Source of the DNA: Oceanospirillaceae bacterium
GTDB taxonomy: Bacteria; Pseudomonadota; Gammaproteobacteria; Pseudomonadales; Oceanobacteraceae
Assembly (NCBI GenBank): GCA_002723385.1
Contig: PBNY01000009.1
Coordinates: 1-49,221 of the forward strand
Direction: 5' to 3'
DNA length: 49,221 nucleotides
Shown: piece after piece, positions 15,752 through 24,481 of the stretch
How positions within the stretch are numbered: the first letter of the stretch is position 1
How the letters are laid out: each line of letters starts with the position of its first letter
Notes under the pieces: generated by a model
The model's database searches: none
Told to the model about the DNA's origin: nothing
What the model saw: the letters and a program-made list of their open reading frames with translations, nothing else
Program-made: the position numbers and the translations under genes

Positions 15752-16714
15752 ATGACCGCAGACACCGAACACACGCCAACACTCTGGCCGGAAGGCGCTC
15801 GTACAGCTTCAATTCAGCACATCCAGCAACATTTGCTGACTCACGCCTCGCCATCGCTGGACACCCTGCCAGCTCCCTGGCTTGAACAATGGCCATCCGT
15901 CTGGTCCTGGGTCGCCGCCTGGGTGGCTGAACAAAAGAGAACAGCCTCAGGCATTCCCGTGATTGGCATCCATGGCGGTCAGGGATCGGGGAAATCAACA
16001 CTGAGTCAGGCACTGGCCAACCTGTTTCAACAAGCCTACCAGTGGAATACCGTCATTGTATCCATTGACGATCTTTACCTCGGGCATGAAGAACGCCAGA
16101 CCTTGTCCAAAAATGTGCATCCGTTACTGGCTACTCGCGGTGTGCCAGGCACCCATGATCACCAACTGGGGATCGATCTGTTCTCCCGACTTCAGAAGCT
16201 GGGCAAAGGGGAAACCTTGTCGATTCCCCGTTTCGACAAGGTTTCAGACGACCGCCTGCCTGAAGCCAACTGGCACCAGGTCACCGGGCCTGTGGATCTG
16301 GTGCTGTTCGAGGGCTGGTGTGTCGGTTGCGCCGCGACCAGCAGCGACGAACTGGACGCCCCCATGAATACTCTGGAAGCCAATGAAGACAGCGACAAAC
16401 GGTGGCGAACAGAAGTCAACAATGCCTTGTCCAACGACTACAAGGTCTGGTTTGGCATGATGGATCATTTGATCATGCTCAAAGTGCCCAATATGGAGGC
16501 CGTGTTTAACTGGAGAAAACAGCAGGAAGAGGAAAACCGGAAAAACGCGCTTGGTGAGCACGACAGGAGCATGGACGACGCTGCATTGGCACGGTTTATT
16601 CAGCATTACGAACGGCTCACTCGCAATGCACTGAGGGACCTGCCAAAGCACTCAGACCTTGTATTGGAATTGAACCAACAGCATGCGGTCAGCGGTATCG
16701 ATCTGCCTGCCTGA
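15752..16714 (+). CDS. D-glycerate kinase, P-loop type (GLYK-like)
   Basis: A 320-residue P-loop kinase with Walker A GIHGGQGSGKST (residues 72-83), VSIDDLYLGHEE (about 105-116), TRGVPGTHDHQLG and VLFEGWCVGC. These match the plant/bacterial D-glycerate 3-kinase and YggC group. It phosphorylates glycerate with ATP in the cytoplasm. It is first in a plus-strand operon with the glucosyl-phosphoglycerate phosphatase 29 bp downstream. In this setting it would return glycerate, released by the glucosylglycerate phosphorylase encoded at 18900-20630, to phosphoglycerate. The substrate is inferred from family and context. Confidence 0.85.
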   Translation: MTADTEHTPTLWPEGARTASIQHIQQHLLTHASPSLDTLPAPWLEQWPSVWSWVAAWVAEQKRTASGIPVIGIHGGQGSGKSTLSQALANLFQQAYQWNTVIVSIDDLYLGHEERQTLSKNVHPLLATRGVPGTHDHQLGIDLFSRLQKLGKGETLSIPRFDKVSDDRLPEANWHQVTGPVDLVLFEGWCVGCAATSSDELDAPMNTLEANEDSDKRWRTEVNNALSNDYKVWFGMMDHLIMLKVPNMEAVFNWRKQQEEENRKNALGEHDRSMDDAALARFIQHYERLTRNALRDLPKHSDLVLELNQQHAVSGIDLPA

Positions 16715-16743
16715 CGTACATCGACCTATAAGCAGGAGACAGC

Positions 16744-17598
16744 ATGATGAACAACACCACAGATTCAGAAGACAATACACGAAAGACCGGTCCGGTTCCG
16801 TCCATCCCACTGGCGATACTGACGGATCTGGATGGCACCCTGCTCGACCACCACACCTATTCAGCCGAACCGGCGCGCAAGATACTGAAGCGGCTCAAGA
16901 CGCTGCACATTCCGGTGATTTTCAACACCAGCAAAACCCGTGACGAGGTTCTGGTACTGCGCCAGCAACTGGATAATCACGATCCATTCGTGTGTGAAAA
17001 CGGCAGCGCCGTTTTCTTGCCACGATCGGACAACTCCGGTTACAACCCGGAAATTCTCGGAGCCAGCTATCAGGACATCCTCAAGGCCTTGCACCAGCTG
17101 CGCTCCCAGGGGTATCGCTTTCGGGGGTTCAACGACATGCCCGACAGTGAAGTGGCTGCGCTAACCGGACTCTCGACTGACGAAGCCCATCTGGCCAAGC
17201 AACGCCATGCCTCCGAACCTCTGGTCTGGACAGATTCCGAAGACGCCAAAACCGGGTTCATTCAGGCCCTGGAAGGTTTTGGTCTGCGCGCCACCCAGGG
17301 TGGCCGATTCCTGCACGTGATGGGCAACACCGACAAGTCCAACGGGCTGGATTTCTTCCGTCAGTATTACGCCCACTGTTGGAAAACCGACATTCGAATT
17401 GCAGCACTGGGAGACGGCGGCAACGACAAGGAGATGCTCGAAGCAGCAGACTTCCCCATCGTCATTCCCGGCGCAAAAAACACGCTTGAAGTGAATAATC
17501 CAGCCGCTGTTACTGCCCCAACGGCAGGGCCTTCCGGCTGGGATCACTGCATTACTGCACTACTGGATCAATTACTGAAGGAGCACAATTGTGGCTGA
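16744..17598 (+). CDS. Glucosyl/mannosyl-3-phosphoglycerate phosphatase (HAD family)
   Basis: A 284-residue HAD phosphatase with motif I LTDLDGTLLD (Asp nucleophile), motif II FNTSKTRDEV, the phosphatase-specific FVCENGSAVFLP and motif IV LGDGGNDKEML. These are typical of the mannosyl-3-phosphoglycerate phosphatase family (MpgP, YedP). It would remove phosphate from glucosyl-3-phosphoglycerate to give glucosylglycerate, a compatible solute. The stop codon overlaps the start of the synthase gene by 8 bp, a sign of coupled translation. Glucosyl is favoured over mannosyl because of the adjacent synthase type and the phosphorylase gene, but the sequence alone does not exclude mannosyl. Confidence 0.88.
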   Translation: MMNNTTDSEDNTRKTGPVPSIPLAILTDLDGTLLDHHTYSAEPARKILKRLKTLHIPVIFNTSKTRDEVLVLRQQLDNHDPFVCENGSAVFLPRSDNSGYNPEILGASYQDILKALHQLRSQGYRFRGFNDMPDSEVAALTGLSTDEAHLAKQRHASEPLVWTDSEDAKTGFIQALEGFGLRATQGGRFLHVMGNTDKSNGLDFFRQYYAHCWKTDIRIAALGDGGNDKEMLEAADFPIVIPGAKNTLEVNNPAAVTAPTAGPSGWDHCITALLDQLLKEHNCG

Positions 17599-18811
17599 TT
17601 TCTACCAGAACGGCATCATCACCACACTGCACAATCTGACCGACCGCCCGTTAGAGGCAATGGAGAAGGAACTGATGAGCTTCTCCAGAGTGCGGCCCAT
17701 GTCTCTGGTGCTTCCCTCGTTGTATTCCGAGCTTCAGGGCCCGGCACTGGAACACATCATCAACGAAGTCACCCAGGTACCCTACCTGAATGAGATCGTT
17801 GTCGGACTGGATCAGGCATCGGAAAGCGAATACCGCCACGCCAAAGAATTCTTTGGTCAGCTGCCTCAGCACCACAGAGTACTCTGGAACGACGGCCCGA
17901 GGCTTCGAAAAATCGATGCCATGCTGGAGGAAAAAGGCCTGGCGCCCAATGAAATGGGCAAAGGCCGCAACGTCTGGTACTGCTATGGCTACGTGCTGGC
18001 ATCAGGCCGTGCCGAAGCGGTTGCCTTGCACGACTGCGACATCGTCACCTACGACCGCAGCCTGCTGGCACGACTGATTTACCCGGTGGCCAACCCGGCC
18101 TTTAACTACGAATTCGCCAAGGGCTATTACGCTCGGACAGCGGATGGAAAGATGAACGGCCGCGTCTGCCGACTGTTAGTTACTCCCCTGATTCGGGCAC
18201 TGAAGAAGGTCTACGGTCATATCGACTATCTGGATTACCTCGATTCATTCCGCTACCCGCTGTCTGGCGAATTTTCCATGCGGGTCGACGTGCTCAACGA
18301 CATTCGCATCCCGAGTGACTGGGGGCTGGAAATCGGCGTGCTGTCTGAGATGAAGCGGAACTACAGCACCAACCGCATTTGTCAGGTTGATATCACCGAC
18401 AACTACGACCACAAACACCAGCCGCTTTCACCGGACGACGCGGCAGCCGGTCTGTCGAAAATGAGTATCGACATCTGCAAGAGCATCTTCCGCAAGCTGG
18501 CCACCCAGGGCGAGGTGTTCAGCACAGAAACCTTCCGCACCATCAAGGCCACTTACTTCCGGGTGGCGCTCGATTTCGTTGAAACCTATTACAACGATGC
18601 CCTGATGAATGGATTGAATCTGGATCGCCACAAAGAAGAAGCCGCTGTGGAATTGTTCGCTGAGAACATCATGCGGGCTGGTGAGTACTTCCTGGACAAT
18701 CCGATGGAGACGCCATTTATCCCAAGCTGGAACCGGGTGATTTCAGCCATTCCAGATATTCTGGATCAGATTTATGAAGCGGTTGAAGCAGACAATGCTG
18801 AACGGGACTGA
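17591..18811 (+). CDS. gpgS: Glucosyl-3-phosphoglycerate synthase
   Basis: A 406-residue retaining glycosyltransferase that transfers glucose from an NDP-glucose to 3-phosphoglycerate. Visible features are MSLVLPSLYSEL (acceptor and donor fold start), a GKGRNVWYCYGYVLASGRA segment and the metal-binding D148-C-D150 in ALHDCDIVTYD. GYYAR and an LSGEFSMR segment follow later. This pattern fits bacterial GpgS better than the mannosyl enzymes. It is last in the three-gene operon and is followed by a strong hairpin. UDP-glucose for the reaction could come from galU 2.3 kb downstream. A GT with other sugar specificity remains possible. Confidence 0.88.
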   Translation: MADFYQNGIITTLHNLTDRPLEAMEKELMSFSRVRPMSLVLPSLYSELQGPALEHIINEVTQVPYLNEIVVGLDQASESEYRHAKEFFGQLPQHHRVLWNDGPRLRKIDAMLEEKGLAPNEMGKGRNVWYCYGYVLASGRAEAVALHDCDIVTYDRSLLARLIYPVANPAFNYEFAKGYYARTADGKMNGRVCRLLVTPLIRALKKVYGHIDYLDYLDSFRYPLSGEFSMRVDVLNDIRIPSDWGLEIGVLSEMKRNYSTNRICQVDITDNYDHKHQPLSPDDAAAGLSKMSIDICKSIFRKLATQGEVFSTETFRTIKATYFRVALDFVETYYNDALMNGLNLDRHKEEAAVELFAENIMRAGEYFLDNPMETPFIPSWNRVISAIPDILDQIYEAVEADNAERD

Positions 18812-18858
18812 TATCAAACGGCAATTGTCCAGCCGACATGAAGCCAGTTAGCTGAACC

Positions 18859-18889
18859 CAGTCAGCCGAACCAGTGGTTCGGCTGACTG
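18859..18889. terminator. Hairpin between convergent gpgS and glucosylglycerate phosphorylase genes
   Basis: A perfect 14-bp stem, CAGTCAGCCGAACC at 18859-18872 with its complement at 18876-18889, loop AGT. It sits between two converging genes. There is no long T-run on either side, so termination efficiency is uncertain. Confidence 0.65.
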
Positions 18890-18899
18890 TCAGAGCAGG

Positions 18900-20630
18900 C
18901 TAGAGCAGATTGGTCAACCAGACCGTTTGATACGGCCCCAACGACAATACCTCATCGATTGGCTGCTGTTCCTGAGCAAGCAAATCTGCCAGCCCTGAAG
19001 GCAGGAAACCCAGCGTGGCCAAAGGCATATCGATCAGGCGTTCTGTGACGTTGGAAATGGTATAGATCACCTGGCCCGATTCCGCCGTTCGCTTGTTCAC
19101 CAGAATATCCGAGCTGATGCGAATAATGTCCTGACGTGCAGACGGATGGAAAGCAGGCTGCTGGCGTCGGATATCAATCATCCTGATCACCTCGCGATAG
19201 ACCTCGGCCTGAGGCGTCACCGGATTCTCCAGCAAACACTCCAGTTCATTCCAGTTCCAGATACGGCGGTTGATTGAACGCGTTCGACCGGTCTGCTCGA
19301 CGTGATTCAGATCGTTCGGACTGGCCGTGAGGCTGTGGATATACACGGCTGGAATTCCCTGCATCGCCAGCATAATCGCCTGTGAACACAGGAAACGCTG
19401 GACTTGCAAATGATCGACACCACGACGTGTGCCCATACAGGCGTCAAACAGGCTGATATTAATTTCGTAAGGGCTTTCCGTGCCATCCGGGTTGGCCTTC
19501 ATACTGACGAAGCCACCGAATCGGTGCATACAATCAATCAGATCCTGAACCTCACGCTCAGGTAGCAAACCTTCCACCGGGCGCACTCCGATTCCATCGT
19601 GTGAGGCAGTGAAATTCAGATAGGTACAACCGGGCTGCAGCAACGGGATGTTATCCATCCAGTCAGACAAATAATCCGAGCGACCGCGGTTCAGGGCATG
19701 TAGCACCAGAGGCGGCAGGCCAAACTGGTACACCATATGAGCCTCGTCGGAATCACCGAAATAGCTAAGGTTTTCCTTCACCGGCACATTGGTTTCCGTG
19801 ATCAGAACCACTTCCGGGGCACAGTACTCCAGGATATCCCGCATCAGTTTGACGACTTCGTGGGTTTCCGGGAGGTGAATGCAATTCGTGCCAATTTGTT
19901 TCCACAGGAAAGCAATGGCGTCCAGCCGGATAAATCGGGCCCCCTGCTCAACGTACATCAGCAGAATCTGAATCATCTCCAGCAGCACCGCCGGATTCTG
20001 GAAGTTCAGATCAATCTGATCCTCACTGAAAGTGGCCCACACATGACGAACCCCACGGTGAGTATGCACCGGCGTCAGCAACGGCGTATTCCGAGGCCGG
20101 GTCACCAGCGACAAATCCGTTTCCGGGTCTTCTTCAATAAAGTAATCGGTATAAGGTTCGCTGTTGCTGACGTAATCACTGAACCACAGGCTCTCTCGGG
20201 AGCAATGATTCACCACCAGGTCGACCATCAGATCGTATTCACCGGCGATAGCAGCAATGTCTTCCCAGGTGCCCCAGTCTGGCTTCACTTGCCGATAATC
20301 GATCACGGAAAAGCCATCGTCCGAGCTGTATGGAAAAAACGGCAAAATATGCACGGCATTGATCCGATCTCCGACGTACTCTTTCAAAAAACGCCCCAGC
20401 GTTGCCAGAGGGACTTCTTCCGGAGTCTGAACACTGTTGGCATAGGTGATCAGAATGACATCGTCTTCAGACCATCTCTGGCCAGAGTAGGATTTCGCAG
20501 ACTCTTCCCGCTGCACCCGAAACTGGTGGCACAGACGGGCAATTTCTGCCGCAGCAGAGTCTGCGATTTCCCTGGATTGATAGACAGTTTCCAGACGCGC
20601 CTGAAAACGAGCCAATAATTCCTCAGTCAT
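18900..20630 (-). CDS. Glucosylglycerate phosphorylase (GH13_18, sucrose-phosphorylase family)
   Basis: A 576-residue GH13 enzyme of the sucrose phosphorylase subfamily. Conserved blocks are HILPFFPYSSDDGFSV, DLVVNH (137-142), FIRLDAIAF with nucleophile D237, LITETNV with acid/base E279 and the late FTASHDGIGVRP. In this subfamily it could phosphorolyse glucosylglycerate to glucose-1-phosphate and glycerate. I prefer that to sucrose because it directly adjoins glycerate kinase, GpgS and GpgP genes. Together they allow the solute to be recycled when salt stress falls. No signal peptide is seen, so it is cytoplasmic. It is convergent with gpgS. Sucrose or glucosylglycerol specificity cannot be excluded. 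Confidence 0.85.
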   Translation of the reverse strand: MTEELLARFQARLETVYQSREIADSAAAEIARLCHQFRVQREESAKSYSGQRWSEDDVILITYANSVQTPEEVPLATLGRFLKEYVGDRINAVHILPFFPYSSDDGFSVIDYRQVKPDWGTWEDIAAIAGEYDLMVDLVVNHCSRESLWFSDYVSNSEPYTDYFIEEDPETDLSLVTRPRNTPLLTPVHTHRGVRHVWATFSEDQIDLNFQNPAVLLEMIQILLMYVEQGARFIRLDAIAFLWKQIGTNCIHLPETHEVVKLMRDILEYCAPEVVLITETNVPVKENLSYFGDSDEAHMVYQFGLPPLVLHALNRGRSDYLSDWMDNIPLLQPGCTYLNFTASHDGIGVRPVEGLLPEREVQDLIDCMHRFGGFVSMKANPDGTESPYEINISLFDACMGTRRGVDHLQVQRFLCSQAIMLAMQGIPAVYIHSLTASPNDLNHVEQTGRTRSINRRIWNWNELECLLENPVTPQAEVYREVIRMIDIRRQQPAFHPSARQDIIRISSDILVNKRTAESGQVIYTISNVTERLIDMPLATLGFLPSGLADLLAQEQQPIDEVLSLGPYQTVWLTNLL

Positions 20631-20642
20631 AATGAACCCTGG

Positions 20643-21005
20643 TTAGGAAATGTATATAGAAGCAACCTTGCCAATTTCATGCCGGTATACTTTCATTGGT
20701 CGTATCATTAACGATACAACGAATCCCCGGATCACGCGCCACAGTGGTGCATCATCTGCAGGCACAATAACGCCACTATTCAGACAAACTCGCCACTCCG
20801 GCTGATCTGCACCAAAATATCCCTTCACCAAAACCCGCGAACCATCCCGGTGCAAATCTGGCCGCTGAACGACATTGACGGGTTCTGTTAAAGCGGCCCA
20901 AAACCTGCTTCTAAATTCTGTTAAGGCAAAAAGCCAGGCAAGCTGACGAGTCACATGAAGCCGAAGTTGATATCGGTGATTTACAACCCGTAACGCTTCC
21001 GACAT
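20643..21005 (-). CDS. Hypothetical protein, unrecognised
   Basis: A 120-codon open frame 12 bp upstream of the glucosylglycerate phosphorylase gene and on the same strand. The translation is basic and not low-complexity (RSRFWAALTEP, VLVKGYFGADQPEWRVCL). I recognise no domain, and the ribosome-binding site before the ATG is weak. It could be a small first gene of that operon or a chance frame covering the promoter region. Confidence 0.35.
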   Translation of the reverse strand: MSEALRVVNHRYQLRLHVTRQLAWLFALTEFRSRFWAALTEPVNVVQRPDLHRDGSRVLVKGYFGADQPEWRVCLNSGVIVPADDAPLWRVIRGFVVSLMIRPMKVYRHEIGKVASIYIS

Positions 21006-21102
21006 GCTTCTGGCGCTAACGTGAATTGACTCACAATTGCAACACGGCTGACATAGGCTCAGCCGAGAAATCGATTTACTTCACAACAAAGGATCCAACT
21101 CC

Positions 21103-21930
21103 ATGGTTCGTAAGTGTTTGTTCCCTGTCGCTGGTTACGGTACTCGCTTCCTGCCTGCCACTAAAGCAGTCCCAAAAGAGATGCTTCCATTGGTTAACAA
21201 GCCACTGGTTCAGTACGGTGTTGAAGAAGCAGTTGAAGCCGGCATGAGCTTCATGGGTTTCATCACTGGCCGTAACAAAGGCTCCATTGAAGATCATTTC
21301 GACAAGGCATTCGAAGTCGAAACTGCCATCGCAGGCAGCAGCAAGGAAAAGCTGATCGAGCCAGTTCGCGCGCTGATCGAAGAAAACGAATTTGCGTTCA
21401 AGCGTCAGAATGAAATGAAAGGCCTGGGCCACGCCATTCACTGCGGTGAAGTGATGATGGGCGATGAGGCTTTTGGTGTTGTTCTGGCTGACGACCTGTG
21501 TATAGCCGACGATAACGACGAAGGCGTTATGGCTCAGATGGTCAAGATCCACGAGAAATACGGTTGCTCCGTGGTTGCCGTTCAGGAAGTGCCTGAAGAA
21601 AACATTCACAAGTACGGTGTGATCGCTGGCGAGCAGGAAGAAGACGGTGTTTACCGTGTCAGCGACATGGTTGAAAAACCAGCTCGCGAAGATGCGCCTA
21701 GCAACCTGGCTATCATCGGTCGTTACATCCTGACCGCCGACATCTTCCCTAAAATTGCTGAAACCGGTGCTGGCGTAAATGGTGAGATCCAAATCACCGA
21801 CGCACTGCTGAAGCAAGCCAAAGAAGGCAAGGTCATCGCCTACAAATTCCGTGGCAAGCGTTTTGACTGCGGTTCCCTGGATGGCTTCGTAGAAGCGACC
21901 AACTACGTTTACGAGCGTTTCTTCAAGTAA
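21103..21930 (+). CDS. galU: UTP-glucose-1-phosphate uridylyltransferase
   Basis: Makes UDP-glucose from UTP and glucose-1-phosphate in the cytoplasm. The 275-residue protein has the nucleotidyltransferase signature CLFPVAGYGTRFLPATKAVPKE-type start, followed by KEMLPLVNKPLVQYGVEEA, VVLADDLCI, GVNGEIQITDAL and YKFRGKRFDCGS. AAAGGAT lies upstream of the ATG at 21103. It is next to the glucosylglycerate genes and could feed GpgS with UDP-glucose, or use the glucose-1-phosphate released by the phosphorylase. It also serves envelope polysaccharide synthesis in most bacteria. A hairpin follows the stop. Confidence 0.96.
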   Translation: MVRKCLFPVAGYGTRFLPATKAVPKEMLPLVNKPLVQYGVEEAVEAGMSFMGFITGRNKGSIEDHFDKAFEVETAIAGSSKEKLIEPVRALIEENEFAFKRQNEMKGLGHAIHCGEVMMGDEAFGVVLADDLCIADDNDEGVMAQMVKIHEKYGCSVVAVQEVPEENIHKYGVIAGEQEEDGVYRVSDMVEKPAREDAPSNLAIIGRYILTADIFPKIAETGAGVNGEIQITDALLKQAKEGKVIAYKFRGKRFDCGSLDGFVEATNYVYERFFK

Positions 21931-21940
21931 GTCCGTTCTT

Positions 21941-21969
21941 TGCGACCTCACCTCACAGGCGGGGTCGCA
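21941..21969 (+). terminator. Probable galU terminator hairpin
   Basis: TGCGACC at 21941-21947 pairs with GGTCGCA at 21963-21969, with a CCT/AGG extension inside. Only a short, interrupted T stretch follows. Confidence 0.55.
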
Positions 21970-22001
21970 TTCTCTGGTAACCCTCTTCTTTCATCCTTCT
22001 A

Positions 22002-22266
22002 GAGGGCGTTCTCAATTAGTTAACGCGTCCTGTTATGGATGGAAAATTCATCAGGCAAGGCGTTGAACGCAGGGAATGGCTGGTCCTTTCCAAGTTCAAC
22101 AACACAGCATGGTGGATTTTTAGCCATAACCCTTCGGGCTGGGGCCAGTTGCCCCCAGAACAGCGTTATTCGTCACTTGTTTAGCTCGCTAAACCACGCT
22201 TCTCATGCCTTGTTCTGAATCCAACTGGCTCTCAGCAGGATCGATTTACTAATTGAGAACGCCCTC
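22002..22266. mobile_element. 265-bp MITE with 19-bp perfect terminal inverted repeats
   Basis: GAGGGCGTTCTCAATTAGT at 22002-22020 is the exact inverse of 22248-22266, and both ends are flanked by TA (22000-22001 and 22267-22268). No transposase is encoded. Inside are two more hairpins: GTTGAAC with GTTCAAC near 22062-22102, and CTGGGGC with GCCCC(C)AG near 22140-22158. TA duplication and size fit a miniature inverted-repeat element moved in trans, perhaps by an IS630/Tc1-like or IS5-like transposase; none with these ends is in the window. It separates galU from the MaoC gene. Confidence 0.85.
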
Positions 22267-22472
22267 TAATCTCAAACGTCGAAAAATGCACAAGAATGCG
22301 TAAGAAAACCCGTGATTTTGACTATTTGATGTACCCAGAGACGAGTTGTCTGAACACAGTATTCAGACAATGAGAAAATTGCTGCGCTGCACGTTGACAC
22401 AGAGCAGATGCCGAAGCAGATGCTTTCCGTTATCCTCCGCCGCAATTCAACACTGGATAAGGAAACAGACTG

Positions 22473-22946
22473 ATGGAAACCATCACCAACAAAACCTATG
22501 ACGAACTGTCTGTCGGTGACAGCGCCGAGCGCAAGCATCTGGTTACCGAACAGGAGCTGCAACTGTTTGCTGTTGTTTCTGGTGATCGTAACCCGCTGCA
22601 CCTGGACGAAGAGTTCGCGGCCAACACGCCATTCAAGGGCCGTATCGCCCATGGCATGCTGTCTGGCGCGCTGATTTCTGCGGCTCTGGCAATGGATATT
22701 CCGGGACCGGGCACTGTGTATCTGGGGCAGGATCTGAGCTTCAAGCGTCCGGTTCATCTGGGCGATGAACTGACCATCAAACTGACCGTGAAAGAAAAGA
22801 AAGAGCGCAAGAACATTGTGATTCTGGACTGTCTGATCACCAACCAGGACGACAAAGCCGTTGTGACCGGCGACGCCACCGTGATGGCTCCTGCGGAGTC
22901 TGTGACCATCGACCTGCCTGATCTGCCTGAAGTAACCATCGCCTGA
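22473..22946 (+). CDS. MaoC-like (R)-specific enoyl-CoA hydratase
   Basis: A 157-residue single hot-dog-fold protein. The hydratase-2 signature is plain: SGDRNPLHLDEEFA with the catalytic Asp and His (about residues 36-49), then GRIAHGMLSGAL. FKRPVHLGDELT follows, as in PhaJ and related enzymes. It would hydrate trans-2-enoyl-CoA to (R)-3-hydroxyacyl-CoA, in fatty-acid or polyhydroxyalkanoate metabolism. AAGGAAA precedes the ATG. No phaC or beta-oxidation gene is nearby, so the pathway is open. Convergent with the next gene. Confidence 0.9.
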   Translation: METITNKTYDELSVGDSAERKHLVTEQELQLFAVVSGDRNPLHLDEEFAANTPFKGRIAHGMLSGALISAALAMDIPGPGTVYLGQDLSFKRPVHLGDELTIKLTVKEKKERKNIVILDCLITNQDDKAVVTGDATVMAPAESVTIDLPDLPEVTIA

Positions 22947-22960
22947 TAATTGGCCAGGTA

Positions 22961-24481
22961 TCAGTCGGCTACCTGCAACCGTTGCAGGTAGCCCTCCAGA
23001 CGCTGGCGGTGCTGCGCCAGATGACGCAAGGCCAGACTTTCCAGATGCGCCTGCTGCTCCAGCCTTTGATAGTCGAGCAAACGATACAGAATCCAGCCCG
23101 CCTCTCTCAGTGCCAAAATCGTGGTTTCCTGATTCACTCGTGAATCATCTTCAGCCGACTCCTGTTCCGCCAATTGGCGATTGAACCAGTCAGCCACCGG
23201 GGCTGGGAAGGTATCCAACGCTTCCAGCTTGTCCGACTCGCCATCAACATTCTCAACCGTTGCTCTATCGAGCCATTCCAGATCGCTCGCAACCGGCTCC
23301 AGCTGATCCAGCAGTGCCGACAGTTCATGGTAGTTATCCACGCCAATCCGGAACGCCGATTCCGCGAACAGAGGCAACCAATAACCGAGAACATCCGGTT
23401 TGCAATCCAGTCTCACAACTGCCGGACTGCCCGGAACGGATGAATCCGTCTGTTTGGATTCGCATCTCACCAACTGCATAAACGCTGAATCGATTGATCC
23501 GGAATCCGGCATCAAATCCAGCGTTTGCCAACCCAGAATCATGTCTTTCAGCCTGGTGGGCTGCTGCCAGCGGCGAATTTGACGAATCTGATGTTTCAAC
23601 AGATGCTCAAACCCTGTCCTCAATGCACGCTCTGCGATCGGATCATCCAGTCTTTGCAGCAACACCAGTTCCGAAAACAGCGCTTCAGCGGTGAGCGAAT
23701 CCAGGGTCTGGATAACCGGTCGGCGCCGTATCAAAGTCGGCTGGAGCGTCTCCAGAACAGGTCGCAGTGCCTGATGCGCAATCAGAACTCCGTATGCCTG
23801 ATCCCCCATGGCGATTCGGCTGTTCAACTCATTCAAAGCTGAATCCACGGGAATCGAATCCGCTCGCATCAGCGGCAGCAAGCTGGCCAGTTCGGCCTGT
23901 CGCCGCCCGGAACGCGCCGCCCCGGCGGGCAAATGCAGCAAGTAATCCCGCGTATTAGCCGCGACAAACGCCATTAATTCCGGTTTCACAGCCAGCGTAT
24001 CCATTGCAGCCAGGACACGTGCCTGGGCCAATGCCCGCAAATCCGGTCGACTGGCCATGGCGATAGCCAGATCATGAGCCTTCCCCGCACTGGCGACGTC
24101 GGGCAATCGGGTCAGTACCAGTACCTTGAGATAGCGGGCGAAGTCGAGTTCATCGGGCGTGATCCATTCTGATAACGCCAGCAGCTCATTGGATGCTCTG
24201 GCGACCTCCAACCAGTCGCCTTTGTGTAAAGCCAGAGTAGCTTCGGCAAGCGCAACACGGGATTGCTTCTGGGCCTCACGCATGGCGAAACCATAGCTGT
24301 CAGCGCGAGATAAAGATGGGGAAAGCGAAAGAAAGAGCAGCGAGAGAAATATAAGAAACGTGAGCAGCGGCAAGGGTGTCAGTGCTGGAGCAGGTTGCCC
24401 GGATTTCCGGGCACATGCCCAACCATCTGAAAGCACACGAGTTTGCACCAAACGGACACACCACCCCGCCTCCGGAGACAT
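22961..24481 (-). CDS. Unrecognised exported alpha-helical protein
   Basis: A 506-residue protein of unknown family. A long polar N-terminal stretch is followed by a leucine-rich hydrophobic segment at about residues 36-58 ending SLSRADS, probably a signal peptide or anchor. The rest is dominated by amphipathic helices with many Leu, Ala, Arg and Glu (for example ALAEATLALHKGDWLEVARA), which suggests TPR-like helical repeats, though I cannot assign a motif. Its ATG overlaps the stop of the preceding gene as ATGA, so it is translationally coupled to the outer-membrane-like protein upstream. Last gene of the transporter operon. The function is unknown. Confidence 0.6.
   Translation of the reverse strand: MSPEAGWCVRLVQTRVLSDGWACARKSGQPAPALTPLPLLTFLIFLSLLFLSLSPSLSRADSYGFAMREAQKQSRVALAEATLALHKGDWLEVARASNELLALSEWITPDELDFARYLKVLVLTRLPDVASAGKAHDLAIAMASRPDLRALAQARVLAAMDTLAVKPELMAFVAANTRDYLLHLPAGAARSGRRQAELASLLPLMRADSIPVDSALNELNSRIAMGDQAYGVLIAHQALRPVLETLQPTLIRRRPVIQTLDSLTAEALFSELVLLQRLDDPIAERALRTGFEHLLKHQIRQIRRWQQPTRLKDMILGWQTLDLMPDSGSIDSAFMQLVRCESKQTDSSVPGSPAVVRLDCKPDVLGYWLPLFAESAFRIGVDNYHELSALLDQLEPVASDLEWLDRATVENVDGESDKLEALDTFPAPVADWFNRQLAEQESAEDDSRVNQETTILALREAGWILYRLLDYQRLEQQAHLESLALRHLAQHRQRLEGYLQRLQVAD

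Noticed and set aside
22272-22757. 161-codon minus-strand frame opposite the MaoC gene
   Set aside because: Shadow of the well-supported MaoC gene; composition is typical of antisense frames.
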